Positions 18,140 to 27,472 of a stretch of 64,000 nt of DNA are shown here, in pieces. Where the stretch lies: assembly GCF_004011155.1 (NCBI RefSeq), contig NZ_RJWG01000001.1, positions 497,189 through 561,188 of the forward strand, given 5' to 3'. The notes beneath the pieces were generated by a model. That model was given only the letters and a program-made list of their open reading frames with translations. It made no database searches and was not told the origin of the DNA. This DNA is from Clostridium prolinivorans (GTDB lineage Bacteria > Bacillota > Clostridia > Clostridiales > Clostridiaceae). Position 1 is the stretch's first letter, and the number at the start of each line of letters is the position of its first letter. The position numbers were made by a program, and so were the translations under genes.

Positions 18140-19217
18140 TATCTTTTCTCCTTTCAAGTAAATCTAAAAAAGCTTCAATTCTTGTATCAAACCCAGCTTC
18201 ACCTGTCATTTCATCTACTACTAAAGTCATTATAGGAAAATCTTCATTTTTTGATATACTTGGTAAAATTGCTTTTGATACAATTTCCGGCATACATCCT
18301 ACAGGGAATATTTGAATTGCTCCATGAAAATTATCTTTTTTAGAAAGTACAGCTTCACCTATACATTCTTGTGCATGGCCTCCAATGCCTAAACTTAAAT
18401 ATTCCCTGCTTGCTTTTTTTATATTTAATGAATTAATTTTAAGTGGTTTAAGAATTGTATCTTTTAACCACCAGCTTGGTGATAATCTTCTTTTGCTGCA
18501 TACTCCATAATCCATTAATTTATCTTCAATATATAAATTAGAAAAAGGTTCTATGATAGTATATATCTCTCCAATTATAGCTACTTTTATTGGATTTTTA
18601 TTTTTGTCTATATTTATCTTATCTAATTTAGCTTTATATTTTTTTAATATTAACAAAGTATCTAAACTGTTTTTAGAGTTTAATGCATCTTTTTTACAAT
18701 TGTTTAAAATTTTTTTACATTCCCCTCTATTTAATTCATAACCTGCTAGATAATGGGCTTTATCTTCTATTTCATCTATTAAATTTATAATTTTATATGC
18801 ATTATATAAAGCTTTTAATTTTTCTGATTTAGATTTTTTACTAATTTCTCCTATTTTATTTATCCTATTTAAAAGCTCTTTTAATCCTATATCTTTAGGA
18901 GAATCTATAACAATAAAATCTAAATCATAACCCAATTTTTTTAATAAATTAATCTGCATTTCACAATATTCTCCAAATCTGCAAGGACCACAGCTTCCTG
19001 TTATTATTATAGTGTCTGCTCCCATTTCTATACTTTGTATGTAATTGCCTATCATAATTTTAAAAGGAAGACAAATCTCTTCTGGTGAGTAATAAGATCC
19101 TATTTCAAGAGCCTTTTTATTACTCATAGGTGGAATGACATAATCTATGCCTAAATCATCAAATAATGATTTTGCTGCAATATATACGTTACCCAAGTGT
19201 GGAAATGTAATTTTCAT
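18120..19217 (-). CDS. Activase-associated DUF2229/CoA-dehydratase-like protein (second part)
   Basis: A 365-residue protein, start chosen at 19217 after GGAGAATTCAAT. It carries the cysteine motif TGSCGPCRFGEYCEM, a GHAQECIGEAV segment and FPVGCMPEIV, all typical of the C-terminal domains of large CoA-substrate enzyme activases. It also ends with the conserved DEMTGEAGFDTRIEAFLDLL pattern also found in its upstream neighbour. The overlap of 29 nt with that neighbour and 20 nt with the activase points to tight translational coupling. It may hold another iron-sulfur cluster and act as the electron-accepting partner. Substrate unknown. Confidence 0.78.
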   Translation of the reverse strand: MKITFPHLGNVYIAAKSLFDDLGIDYVIPPMSNKKALEIGSYYSPEEICLPFKIMIGNYIQSIEMGADTIIITGSCGPCRFGEYCEMQINLLKKLGYDLDFIVIDSPKDIGLKELLNRINKIGEISKKSKSEKLKALYNAYKIINLIDEIEDKAHYLAGYELNRGECKKILNNCKKDALNSKNSLDTLLILKKYKAKLDKINIDKNKNPIKVAIIGEIYTIIEPFSNLYIEDKLMDYGVCSKRRLSPSWWLKDTILKPLKINSLNIKKASREYLSLGIGGHAQECIGEAVLSKKDNFHGAIQIFPVGCMPEIVSKAILPSISKNEDFPIMTLVVDEMTGEAGFDTRIEAFLDLLERRKDNVLFGS

Positions 19218-20109
19218 ATTGAATTCTCCTTTCAAGCATATCTTTATAAGCTTCTAATCTAGTATCAACTCCTGCTTCTCCAGTATGTTCATCTACTTTT
19301 AAAACTAACATTGGAACCGCACCTATTCTATCTTTTATAAGCTCTAAAATAACTGAATCTATTCCACATGCAAAAGAAGATATATATACTATTCCATTAA
19401 TTTTGTTATTTTTAGATAAATATGAAGCAACACCATATGAATTTCTTGCAAAAGTCCAAAATGGCTTTTTATATAACTTTTTTATTTCTTTATCTATAAA
19501 TTGATTTTCTATATTTTCTTCAGTAATAACTCCTATACCTAATCTATTAAGTTTCTTTACTACATTCATATTTATAAAATCGTCATATACATTATATGGA
19601 TGGCCTAATAAAGCTACATTAATATCATAACCTTCATCTTTAATTCCTATTTTAAAGTCATTTTGAATTTTTAAAGCATATTCATAAGCTTTTTTTATTT
19701 TATTATTATCTTTTGTAATCATTTTTCCAGCTTTTTTAGCAAAATTAAATAATTCCTCTTTGTTAAAAGCATATATAGGGGTATCAATTATTTTAGGTAA
19801 ATTAGATATACTGTTTATTACCATCTCGGGTAGTCCGCAAAACTTAGGACATATATATTCGCCTTCTCTAATTTGCATTATACGTGGTATTAATAAAATA
19901 TCACATTTATCTTTAAGTTCAGCTACATGACCGTGAAAAATTTTAATAGGAAGGCAGGCTTCATCTACACAATATTTAACTCCTTCATTTAAAATATTTT
20001 TATTTGTATCATCTGATGTTATAATTTCTGCATCTAAACTCTTAAAAAAACTATAAAAAAAAGGATAATATTTACAATATAAAAGACCTTTTGGTATACC
20101 AACTCTCAT
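19189..20109 (-). CDS. Activase-associated DUF2229 protein (first part)
   Basis: A 306-residue protein, start at 20109 after GGAGGTAGTT. It begins MRVGIPKGLLYCKYYPF, typical of DUF2229 domains that follow the ATPase modules in roughly 1400-residue CoA-enzyme activase proteins. Conserved cysteines occur in CVDEACLPIKI, CPKFCGLPEM and SFACGIDS. The C-terminal VDEHTGEAGVDTRLEAYKDML is a close parallel of the next gene's ending, so the two are related by sequence pattern. It is the first gene of a three-gene operon. The actual reaction is unknown. Confidence 0.78.
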   Translation of the reverse strand: MRVGIPKGLLYCKYYPFFYSFFKSLDAEIITSDDTNKNILNEGVKYCVDEACLPIKIFHGHVAELKDKCDILLIPRIMQIREGEYICPKFCGLPEMVINSISNLPKIIDTPIYAFNKEELFNFAKKAGKMITKDNNKIKKAYEYALKIQNDFKIGIKDEGYDINVALLGHPYNVYDDFINMNVVKKLNRLGIGVITEENIENQFIDKEIKKLYKKPFWTFARNSYGVASYLSKNNKINGIVYISSFACGIDSVILELIKDRIGAVPMLVLKVDEHTGEAGVDTRLEAYKDMLERRIQYENYISTLG

Positions 20110-20221
20110 AACTACCTCCAAAATAATTTCTATATTTATTAAATGTTTCCATATTTCCAAATAATATACCGATATAAATAAAATATTTGTATATTATAAA
20201 AATTTAGTTTACAAATTATTA

Positions 20222-20250
20222 TTGACAGGATATATCTTTTGCTTTATGAT
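20222..20250 (+). promoter_or_regulatory. Promoter of the proS leader
   Basis: TTGACA (20222-20227) and TATGAT (20245-20250) are spaced by 17 bp. Transcription would begin near 20257, at the 5' end of the T-box leader. Confidence 0.75.
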
Positions 20251-20256
20251 ATTTTT

Positions 20257-20500
20257 GGTATATAATTATATAATTAAACTATGAAGAGGAATAGTAAAAA
20301 TAAAGGCTTTTACAGAGAGGAAGTTATATGGTGTGAGACTTCTAAAGCTATATTTTGAACCCGCCTTAGAGTTCTGCAATATATAAAAATTGCAGCGGAT
20401 TCTACCGTTATAGAATTTAAGTTGGATGTTTTTACATCAATTAGGGTGGTACCGCCGATACAGCCTCGGTCCCTTTTGGGATTGAAGGCTTTTATTTTTA
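20257..20500 (+). promoter_or_regulatory. T-box leader of proS (proline)
   Basis: The leader senses uncharged tRNA-Pro and prevents early termination. The antiterminator core AGGGTGGTACCGCC is at 20443-20456, and a terminator hairpin (20462-20490, AGCCT...AGGCT with a T-run) follows. In stem I, AGAGAGG and GTGTGAGA elements are visible. Aligning the GAAN segment with the other two T-boxes of the window gives specifier CCG at 20361-20363; the CCC one base earlier is also proline. Confidence 0.92.
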
Positions 20501-20525
20501 AAAATTTAGGAAGGAGAATATAACT

Positions 20526-21968
20526 ATGGCTAAAGAAAATGGAAAAAAGTTAGTTGAAGCAATAACTTCTATGGATGAAGATTTTGCTAAATGGTATACA
20601 GATGTAGTAAAAAAAGCAGAACTTGTAGATTATGCAAGTGTCAGAGGATGTATGGTTATACGTCCTTATGGTTATGCTATATGGGAAAATATACAAAAAA
20701 CTTTGGATTCTATGTTTAAAGAAACTGGCCATGAAAATGTATATATGCCAATGTTTATCCCAGAATCGCTTCTTCAAAAAGAAGCTGATCATGTAGAAGG
20801 TTTTGCTCCTGAAGTTGCTTGGGTAACACATGGAGGAAATCAAGAGTTAACAGAAAGGCTTTGTGTTCGTCCAACTTCTGAAACATTATTTTGTGATCAT
20901 TATTCAAAAATAATAGAATCTTACAAAGACTTGCCAAAATTATATAATCAATGGTGTTCAGTTGTAAGATGGGAAAAAACTACAAGACCATTTCTTCGTA
21001 CATTAGAATTTTTATGGCAAGAAGGTCATACTGCTCATGCTACAGCAGAAGAAGCTCAAGAAGAAACTATTAAAATGTTAAATATTTATGCCAAATTTTG
21101 TGAAGAATATTTAGCTATACCTGTAATTAAAGGACAAAAGACTGATAAAGAAAAATTTGCTGGTGCAGAAGCTACTTATACTATAGAAAGTTTAATGCAT
21201 GATGGTAAGGCTCTTCAATGTGGTACATCACACAATTTTGGTAATGGTTTTGCAAAAGCTTTTAATATTCAATACACTGATAAAAATGGAAAACTTCAAT
21301 ATGTTCATCAAACTTCTTGGGGAATAACCACGCGACTTATAGGTGCTATTATAATGGTTCATGGAGATGATAGCGGTCTTGTTTTACCTCCAAAGATTGC
21401 TCCAACTCAAATAATAATAGTTCCTATAGCTATGCACAAACCTGGTGTTTTAGATAAAGCTAACGAACTTAAAAACAGACTTTCTAAAATTGCAAGAGTT
21501 AAAATGGATGATAGTGATAAAATGCCTGGCTGGAAATTTAGTGAATATGAAATGAAAGGAATTCCTCTTCGTATTGAAATTGGTCCAAAGGATATAGAAA
21601 ATAATCAAGTAGTTTTAGTAAGAAGAGATAATAGAGAAAAAATAATTATTTCTCTTGACGAATTAGAAACTAAAATTCCTGTAGTACTTGAAGATATTCA
21701 AAAATCCCTTTTTGAAAAAGCAAAAGAATCTCAAAAATCAAAAACAAATACAGCTACTAATTTAGAAGAGTTTAAAAATATTTTAGATAAAAATTCAGGA
21801 TTTATTAAAGCTATGTGGTGCGGAGATAGAGCTTGTGAAGATAAAATTAAAGAGGAAACTTCTGCTACTTCAAGATGCATTCCTTTTGAGCAGGAACATA
21901 TAGATGATACATGTGTATGTTGTAAAAAGCCTGCTAAAAAATTGGTTTATTGGGGAAAGGCATATTAA
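20526..21968 (+). CDS. proS: Prolyl-tRNA synthetase (short, archaeal/eukaryote-like type)
   Basis: A 480-residue class II synthetase that charges tRNA-Pro. It lacks the bacterial editing insertion and ends with the extra zinc-type C-terminal domain (MWCGDRACE, then [18 protein letters not shown]), which marks the type 3 ProRS common in Clostridium. Motif 2 ([25 protein letters not shown]) and motif 3 ([14 protein letters not shown] near residue 280) are present. GGAAGGAG precedes the ATG. It is a single-gene unit under T-box control. Confidence 0.96.
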   Translation: MAKENGKKLVEAITSMDEDFAKWYTDVVKKAELVDYASVRGCMVIRPYGYAIWENIQKTLDSMFKETGHENVYMPMFIPESLLQKEADHVEGFAPEVAWVTHGGNQELTERLCVRPTSETLFCDHYSKIIESYKDLPKLYNQWCSVVRWEKTTRPFLRTLEFLWQEGHTAHATAEEAQEETIKMLNIYAKFCEEYLAIPVIKGQKTDKEKFAGAEATYTIESLMHDGKALQCGTSHNFGNGFAKAFNIQYTDKNGKLQYVHQTSWGITTRLIGAIIMVHGDDSGLVLPPKIAPTQIIIVPIAMHKPGVLDKANELKNRLSKIARVKMDDSDKMPGWKFSEYEMKGIPLRIEIGPKDIENNQVVLVRRDNREKIIISLDELETKIPVVLEDIQKSLFEKAKESQKSKTNTATNLEEFKNILDKNSGFIKAMWCGDRACEDKIKEETSATSRCIPFEQEHIDDTCVCCKKPAKKLVYWGKAY

Positions 21969-22017
21969 TTTAAATTAATATATGTTAAAAAATACATAAA
22001 TGCTTTAAATAAATTAA

Positions 22018-22070
22018 ATAAGTTAAAACCATGCATAAAAATCTTTTTTGTGCATGGTTTTAACTTATTT
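22018..22070. terminator. Terminator shared by proS and the RNase H-like gene
   Basis: AAGTTAAAACCATGCA pairs with TGCATGGTTTTAACTT around an A/T-rich loop. The symmetric stem suits both convergent genes. Confidence 0.75.
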
Positions 22071-22111
22071 ATATAATTGCATAAATATTTATTTTTATTA
22101 AAATACATAAT

Positions 22112-22795
22112 TTAATCTTCTATAACTTTGTTATTTTCTTTTTCACACATAATAAATTTATCCCAATTAATATATATTTGAAAAAGACTTACCACATCTT
22201 GCTGATTATAAAGTAATATTTTTTCCTTCTTTTTTTCAGGTATTCTATTTATATAATCTTTATCTTTTATAATTTTATTAAAAGTTTTAGCTAAATTAGC
22301 TCCGCTTATAAGTTCACTAGATCTTATTATTTCAAAATTTTTTTCAAGTGTTTTAAGACCTATTGAAGTTTTTTTAGCTTTTTCATACTCCTTTTGTAAA
22401 TCTATACTTATAAAATAATCTTCCACTTTAAAATTAAATTTATATTTTTGAAATAAATAATTTATAACAGTAAAATCATTATTTCCAGAAAATGTAACAA
22501 TATATTTTTTATTATAGTTTTTAATCATATTATTAAAATAATTTTTAGCTAAAATTAATATATCATAAGAATCATTGCTGTTTTCTATCATATATTGTGT
22601 TACATTTAATGTTTTTTCATTTTCATCATAATAAGAGCAGCCAAAAACTCCAATACATATAGGTTTTTTATACACATAATGTTCTAAATCAAAAAATAAA
22701 GCATCTTTATATAAATCTTTCTTATTATTAAAGTTTAATGAAAATTCACAATCAAATTTATCAATATATATTTTATTTTCTCTAGTAATCACCAA
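22112..22795 (-). CDS. RNase H-like (YprB-type) exonuclease domain protein
   Basis: A 227-residue protein whose pattern fits a DEDD exonuclease: motif I DLE in ALFFDLEHYVY, motif II Asp in FSGNNDFTVI and motif III YNQQDVVSLF. This resembles the RNase_H_2/YprB family. The substrate is unknown. The start is TTG at 22795 or GTG at 22792, after a weak GAGTGG site. It lies 13 nt after the HAD phosphatase gene and is likely co-transcribed with it. A related but divergent protein is encoded at 32270-33058. Confidence 0.65.
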   Translation of the reverse strand: MVITRENKIYIDKFDCEFSLNFNNKKDLYKDALFFDLEHYVYKKPICIGVFGCSYYDENEKTLNVTQYMIENSNDSYDILILAKNYFNNMIKNYNKKYIVTFSGNNDFTVINYLFQKYKFNFKVEDYFISIDLQKEYEKAKKTSIGLKTLEKNFEIIRSSELISGANLAKTFNKIIKDKDYINRIPEKKKEKILLYNQQDVVSLFQIYINWDKFIMCEKENNKVIED

Positions 22796-22808
22796 TAACC
22801 ACTCTTTT

Positions 22809-23537
22809 CTAAAACTGAATTAAATCTGGAGTTAATTTATAAATCATATCTTTCCTTTCTACTACAATTATAGCTTTTTTACTAATTTCCTCGTGTTCTT
22901 TTACCTTTTTAACAAGTTCTTTTGTAGGATTTACACAAATTGGAAACCCTACAAGCTCAAACATAGAAAAATCCCCTGCTGTATCTCCATAAGCATAGCT
23001 TTTTTCAAGGTCTATATTATATTTGTCCATAAACTCCATTATAGCTTTTTTCTTACTTCTACTATCCCACATAGGTACAACTTCACCTGTATACATATTA
23101 TTTTCGTCAAGCTTATATAAAGCTCCTTTATAATCATCAAAACCATATTTAAGTGCCATCTCTTTTACAAGTTCTATAGGACTTCCTGATATAGTTATAA
23201 GCATATGTCCTTGCTCTTTATGCCACTTAATTCTATCTCTAGTAAAAGTATATACTCTATCTCCTTTTTGCTTTACTACATTTTTAGCTATAAATTCTAC
23301 CTGAGATTTATGAAGACCTTTTATTGCTTCAATGTATATATCTGCCATTTTTAATAGATAATTATCATAATTACCTTGTCTTTTATCATATTTTTGATAT
23401 TCTGGTCTTACTTCATTATACCATCTTTTTTCCTCTATTATTTCATATTTTACTAGTTTTTTAAATATTTCCGCAATAAGCCCTTCCCTATATAAGGTAC
23501 CATCAATATCAAAAAATGCTCCAATATTTTTATTCAT
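22809..23537 (-). CDS. HAD-IB family phosphatase (SerB-like)
   Basis: A 242-residue haloacid dehalogenase-type hydrolase. Motif I is AFFDIDGTLYREG with the nucleophile and acid/base Asp, motif II is the ISGSPIELV region, and motif III/IV is YAYGDTAGDFSMFE. The cap region between motifs I and II is helical, as in the subfamily IB enzymes that act on phosphoserine or similar small phosphates. Substrate not determined. It heads a two-gene unit with the RNase H-like gene. Confidence 0.85.
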   Translation of the reverse strand: MNKNIGAFFDIDGTLYREGLIAEIFKKLVKYEIIEEKRWYNEVRPEYQKYDKRQGNYDNYLLKMADIYIEAIKGLHKSQVEFIAKNVVKQKGDRVYTFTRDRIKWHKEQGHMLITISGSPIELVKEMALKYGFDDYKGALYKLDENNMYTGEVVPMWDSRSKKKAIMEFMDKYNIDLEKSYAYGDTAGDFSMFELVGFPICVNPTKELVKKVKEHEEISKKAIIVVERKDMIYKLTPDLIQF

Positions 23538-23637
23538 ATTAATCCTCCATTATACCCTTTATTAATATAATATTATAAAAGTTAATATAATGCTATTATT
23601 TTTATACAATAAGTATACCCAATTTATATATAAAATA

Positions 23638-23664
23638 AAAAAGTAGACAGTAAAGTCTACTTTC
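23638..23664 (-). terminator. Terminator of metNIQ
   Basis: AAAGTAGAC pairs with GTCTACTTT around AGTAAA. On the minus strand it begins at the metQ stop codon and is followed by TTTTTTATTTT. Confidence 0.8.
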
Positions 23665-24512
23665 TAAAATGCAGGAATAACACTGCTTTTATATTTATCT
23701 TCTATAAATTTTTTAACTTCTGGTGAAGTAAGAGCTTTAGATAAAGCTTGAATATATGGCTTGTCTTTATCTTCTTTTCTTACTGCAAGTATATTATTAT
23801 ATGGATTATCCTTTGTAGATTCTATTATATGCTTTCCTTCAGAATTTACAATAGAATCAGTATTTGGAGTTAATCCTGAGGACATTGCATAGTTAGAATT
23901 AATAACAGCGGCATCAAAGTCAACAAGACTTCTTGGAATTTGTGCTGCATCAACTTCTTTTATTTGAATATTTTTAGTATTTGAAGCTTTATCTATATCA
24001 AGCTTTGTAACTAATTCTCCTTCTTTAAGTTTAAATAATCCTTGTGATTCAAGAAGTCTTAAAGCTCTAGCTTCATTTGTTGAGTCATTAGGAACAGCTA
24101 TAACAGCTCCATCTTTTAATTCATCTAAACTTTTTATTTTCTTTGAATACAAAGCTATTGGTTCTAAATGTACTTTAACTGTATATGTTAAATCTAAATT
24201 TTTCTCTTTAATCATATTGTTTAGATAAGGTTCATGTTGGAAATAGTTTGCATCTAGTTCTCCATCAGCAAGAGCAGTATTTGGAAGAACATAATCTGTA
24301 TATTCTATTATTTCAAGCTTATATCCTTGTTTTTCTAATAATGGTTTAACAGCACCTTCTAATATTTCTTTATGAGGTACTGCAGTTGCACCAACTTTTA
24401 TTACTTTTTTATCTTCTACTTTAGTTTCTTTAGATGTATCCTTTTGCGTAGAACATCCTGATAATCCAGATATTAATAGTGCTGATAAAATAATACTTAA
24501 TATTTTTTTCAT
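23664..24512 (-). CDS. metQ: Methionine ABC transporter substrate-binding lipoprotein
   Basis: A 282-residue NlpA-family lipoprotein that captures methionine outside the membrane for MetNI. The start at 24512 follows AGGAGGTTTTTAT; the signal peptide ends in the lipobox LSGCS. The body shows the family pattern KVGATAVPHKEILE, LADGELDANYFQHEPYL and DGAVIAVPNDSTNEARALRLL. It is the last gene of the metNIQ operon under SAM-riboswitch control. Specificity for methionine is inferred from the riboswitch and operon. Confidence 0.94.
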   Translation of the reverse strand: MKKILSIILSALLISGLSGCSTQKDTSKETKVEDKKVIKVGATAVPHKEILEGAVKPLLEKQGYKLEIIEYTDYVLPNTALADGELDANYFQHEPYLNNMIKEKNLDLTYTVKVHLEPIALYSKKIKSLDELKDGAVIAVPNDSTNEARALRLLESQGLFKLKEGELVTKLDIDKASNTKNIQIKEVDAAQIPRSLVDFDAAVINSNYAMSSGLTPNTDSIVNSEGKHIIESTKDNPYNNILAVRKEDKDKPYIQALSKALTSPEVKKFIEDKYKSSVIPAF

Positions 24513-24543
24513 ATAAAAACCTCCTAATTTTATTAATTTATTT

Positions 24544-25200
24544 TTATTTAGATAATTTTTTATAAGCATAATTGCCTAAGCTTTGAAATACTTGTACAAC
24601 TATTATAAGTATAATAATTGTATAAATCATTATATCGGTTTTAAACCTTAAATATCCATATTTATATGCTATATCTCCAAGGCCACCTGCTCCAATAGTT
24701 CCAGCCATGGCAGAATAACCAATAACACTTATAACTGTTAAAGTTATTCCTAAAATTATAGATGGGAGTGCTTCTTTTAACATTACTTTAAATATTATTT
24801 GAAAATTATTTGCTCCAATAGATTTTGCAGCTTCAATTATTCCTGGATCTACTTCTTTTAAAGCAGATTCTATAACCCTTGCTGCAAAAGGCGCCGCACC
24901 TATAGTTAATGGTACAATTGCTGCATTTATTCCTATAGATGTTCCAACTAAAAATCTTGTTAATGGAATTACAGCTATCATAAGTATAACAAATGGAAAA
25001 GATCTTAATAAATTTATTATTAAATCTAATATTTTATATACAGCTTTATTAGGACTTAATCCTTTATCATCAGTAATAACTAATATTATAGCTGGTATAA
25101 ATCCTATAATTACAGCAAGCAAAGTTGATATAATTACCATATAGAGTGTTTCACCAAGACCTCTTAAAAGTATTTCTAAAATTAATTCTTTAATTGTCAT
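24544..25200 (-). CDS. metI: Methionine ABC transporter permease
   Basis: A 218-residue permease with five or six membrane segments and the ABC-contact (EAA) motif EAAKSIGANNFQIIFKVMLKEALPSIILG. It forms the membrane channel of the MetNIQ importer. It overlaps metN by 11 nt and is followed by metQ after a short gap. Confidence 0.95.
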   Translation of the reverse strand: MTIKELILEILLRGLGETLYMVIISTLLAVIIGFIPAIILVITDDKGLSPNKAVYKILDLIINLLRSFPFVILMIAVIPLTRFLVGTSIGINAAIVPLTIGAAPFAARVIESALKEVDPGIIEAAKSIGANNFQIIFKVMLKEALPSIILGITLTVISVIGYSAMAGTIGAGGLGDIAYKYGYLRFKTDIMIYTIIILIIVVQVFQSLGNYAYKKLSK

Positions 25201-26158
25201 TTTTTATGACCTCCCAGCTGATTTCATGTTTTTTTAAATATTCGAATATTCTATCTTCGTATTTATCATCTGTATTTATAACAAGACTTCCTAATACATC
25301 TTCTTTAAATTTTTCAAGTTTGCCCCAAACTATAGAAAAATCGATATTTAGTTCTCTTGCCATGGAGGTTATAATAGTTCTTTCACTTAATTCTTTTGGG
25401 AAAAATATTTTTATATTTGATCCTTTTTTAGGCAATACTTCTTCTTCTCCCATTAAGTCCTTTAATTCATCACTAGGTTTTAAAAACAGTTCATCTACTT
25501 TTCCTATTGCCTTAATTTCGCCTCCTTCCATAAGTGCTACCCTATCACAAACTTCTTTTACAACTTCCATTTGATGTGTTACTATAACAATAGTTATATT
25601 AAGTTTTTTATTTATATCTTTTAAAAGCTGTAATATAGATTTAGTAGTTTTAGGATCTAAAGCAGATGTAGCTTCATCACACAAAAGTATTTTAGGCTCT
25701 AAAGAAAGAGCTCTTGCAATAGCAACTCTTTGCTTTTGTCCTCCACTTAATTCTCTAGGATAGCTTTCCATTTTATCATAAAGCCCAACCAAATTGAGTA
25801 GATTTTTTACTTTTTCTTCTATTTCATTTTTTTCTACTCCCCAAATTTTAAGCGGAAGTGCAACATTATCATAAACATTAGATCTATTTAAAAGATTAAA
25901 ATTTTGGAATATCATTCCAAGCTCTTTTCTATGTTCTCTAAGTTTTGATGAAGTTAAGTTTTTTACTTCTTTCCCCATAACAGTAATACTTCCTTCATCA
26001 TAACTTTCAAGACCATTTAAACATCTTAAAAGAGTTGATTTTCCTGCACCGCTATGTCCTACTATTCCGAATATTTCTCCTTGATTAACGCTCAAACTTA
26101 TTGATTTTAAAACTTTTGTATTTGCAAAACTTTTAGAAACTTTATATACATTTATCAT
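25190..26158 (-). CDS. metN: Methionine ABC transporter ATPase with NIL domain
   Basis: A 322-residue ATPase that powers methionine import. Walker A is GHSGAGKST, the signature is LSGGQKQRVAIA, and Walker B is ILLCDEATSALD. The C-terminal 75 residues or so form the NIL regulatory domain that binds methionine and inhibits transport. It is the first gene of metNIQ, starting about 50 nt beyond the riboswitch terminator. Confidence 0.96.
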   Translation of the reverse strand: MINVYKVSKSFANTKVLKSISLSVNQGEIFGIVGHSGAGKSTLLRCLNGLESYDEGSITVMGKEVKNLTSSKLREHRKELGMIFQNFNLLNRSNVYDNVALPLKIWGVEKNEIEEKVKNLLNLVGLYDKMESYPRELSGGQKQRVAIARALSLEPKILLCDEATSALDPKTTKSILQLLKDINKKLNITIVIVTHQMEVVKEVCDRVALMEGGEIKAIGKVDELFLKPSDELKDLMGEEEVLPKKGSNIKIFFPKELSERTIITSMARELNIDFSIVWGKLEKFKEDVLGSLVINTDDKYEDRIFEYLKKHEISWEVIKNDN

Positions 26159-26203
26159 CCATTTTCCTCCATTTCATATGTACTAACTTTTTAAAATTAA
26201 AAT

Positions 26204-26229
26204 AAAAAAACCCGAGGGAACCTCGGGTC
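26204..26229 (-). terminator. Riboswitch terminator before metN
   Basis: On the minus strand ACCCGAGG pairs with CCTCGGGT around TTCC and is followed by seven T residues. This is the off-state terminator of the SAM-I leader. Confidence 0.85.
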
Positions 26230-26241
26230 AGCATTATATCC

Positions 26242-26357
26242 CTTATTTCCTCATCTTTCAGTATTGCAAAAGCAATACTGCAGGAATTGGCACCATTGTA
26301 TTAAAATACCGGTTGCCGGGCTTCATAGGGCCAGTCCCTCCACCTCTCTTGATAAGA
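26242..26357 (-). promoter_or_regulatory. SAM-I riboswitch (S-box) of metNIQ
   Basis: The minus strand carries the S-box consensus in order: CTTATCAAGAGAGGTGGAGG, GACTGGCCC, the kink-turn/P3 region GAAGCCCGGCAACC, GTGCCAATTCCTGC and GAAAGATGAGG. P1 can form between CTTAT and ATAAG at the ends. When SAM is bound, the adjacent terminator forms and shuts off methionine import. Confidence 0.95.
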
Positions 26358-26419
26358 TTAATAAATTCTATTTACTTGTTTTAACATATAAAATAGGACC
26401 TTATCTTTGCATTGATTTA

Positions 26420-26448
26420 ATTATAATAACATTTATTGTATATGTCAA
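26420..26448 (-). promoter_or_regulatory. Promoter of the metNIQ leader
   Basis: On the minus strand, TTGACA (26443-26448) and TATAAT (26420-26425) lie 17 bp apart, both perfect consensus. The rest of 26449-26625 is AT-rich and shows nothing else. Confidence 0.8.
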
Positions 26449-26625
26449 TATTAAAACTACAATAAATTATAATTTTTTACTTTCTCTATCTGCTAAAAAT
26501 CTGCTAAAAAATTTATTTAAAATCTTATTTAACAAATTATAAAAGCAGATAATAATGCAGTTTTACCAGTAATATTTATATATACAGGTTTAATTAAAAA
26601 ATAAAAAACTATTTGAAAATTTTTT

Positions 26626-27351
26626 CTAATTGTCAGCTTTTTCTCTATCTATAAGAATTTTTTCTAACTCTTTTACTTTTTCTTTATCCATAGGTTCTAC
26701 ATTTTCTAATCTATACTTAATGCCTAATTTTTTATATTTTTCTACTCCTAATGTATGGTAAGGCAATAATTCTATCTTTTCAACATTATTAATAGATTTT
26801 ATTATTTCTTTTAATTTTTCTATATGTTCTTCTGAGTCAGTTATCCCAGGAACCACTACATGTCTAACCCATACTTTTACATTAGTTTTATTAAGTGATT
26901 CTAAAAATTTATCAAATCCAGATTTACTACTACCTGTAAGTTTTCTATAACCATTATCATCTATATGTTTTATATCTAATAATACTAAATCTGTATATTT
27001 TAATATTTCATCATATTCACCAAACCCATATCCTGCAGTATCTATCGCTGTATTAATACCTTGTTCTTTACATAATTTTAGCATTTCAAGTAAAAACTCT
27101 GGTTGAAGCAGGGGCTCACCTCCAGAAAAGGTAACACCACCTCCAGAACGTTCAAAATATGGCCTATATCTCATAATTTTCTTTAAAAGTTCTTCAGATG
27201 TTATTTCAGTTCCACCATCTAAATTCCAAGTGTCTGGATTATGACAATAAGCACATCTTAATTTGCATCCTTGTAAAAATACAACTGTTCTAACTCCAGG
27301 TCCATCTACCAAACCCATACTTTCTATTGAATGTACCTTTCCTTTTAGCAT
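26626..27351 (-). CDS. pflA: Pyruvate formate-lyase activating enzyme
   Basis: A 241-residue radical SAM enzyme that installs the glycyl radical on PflB. The cluster motif CKLRCAYC (CxxxCxxC) follows GPGVRTVVFLQG, and SGGGVTFSGGEPLLQ is the SAM-binding GGE region. It lies downstream of pflB on the same strand, separated by 121 nt that contain a strong hairpin, so its level may be set below that of pflB. Confidence 0.97.
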   Translation of the reverse strand: MLKGKVHSIESMGLVDGPGVRTVVFLQGCKLRCAYCHNPDTWNLDGGTEITSEELLKKIMRYRPYFERSGGGVTFSGGEPLLQPEFLLEMLKLCKEQGINTAIDTAGYGFGEYDEILKYTDLVLLDIKHIDDNGYRKLTGSSKSGFDKFLESLNKTNVKVWVRHVVVPGITDSEEHIEKLKEIIKSINNVEKIELLPYHTLGVEKYKKLGIKYRLENVEPMDKEKVKELEKILIDREKADN

Positions 27352-27436
27352 AAAATCCCCTCCTTTGTATAAATCTAAAATAAACCAATCTAATTAATTT
27401 TTCAAGTAAAAAAATATTTAATATATTAATCTTAAA

Positions 27437-27465
27437 GCTCCTCTAAACCTAAGGTTTAGAGGAGC
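27437..27465 (-). terminator. Intercistronic hairpin between pflB and pflA
   Basis: GCTCCTCTAAACCT and AGGTTTAGAGGAGC form a 14-bp stem with a one-base loop, or 13 bp with three. It starts 8 nt after the pflB stop. The following minus-strand T-run is short (TTTAAGATT), so partial termination or mRNA stabilisation is likelier than a full stop. Confidence 0.65.
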
Positions 27466-27472
27466 ACTGCAA

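Noticed and set aside
26264-26542. Plus-strand frame across the SAM riboswitch region
   Set aside because: It reads through the antisense strand of a well-defined riboswitch and its promoter; no coding signal.
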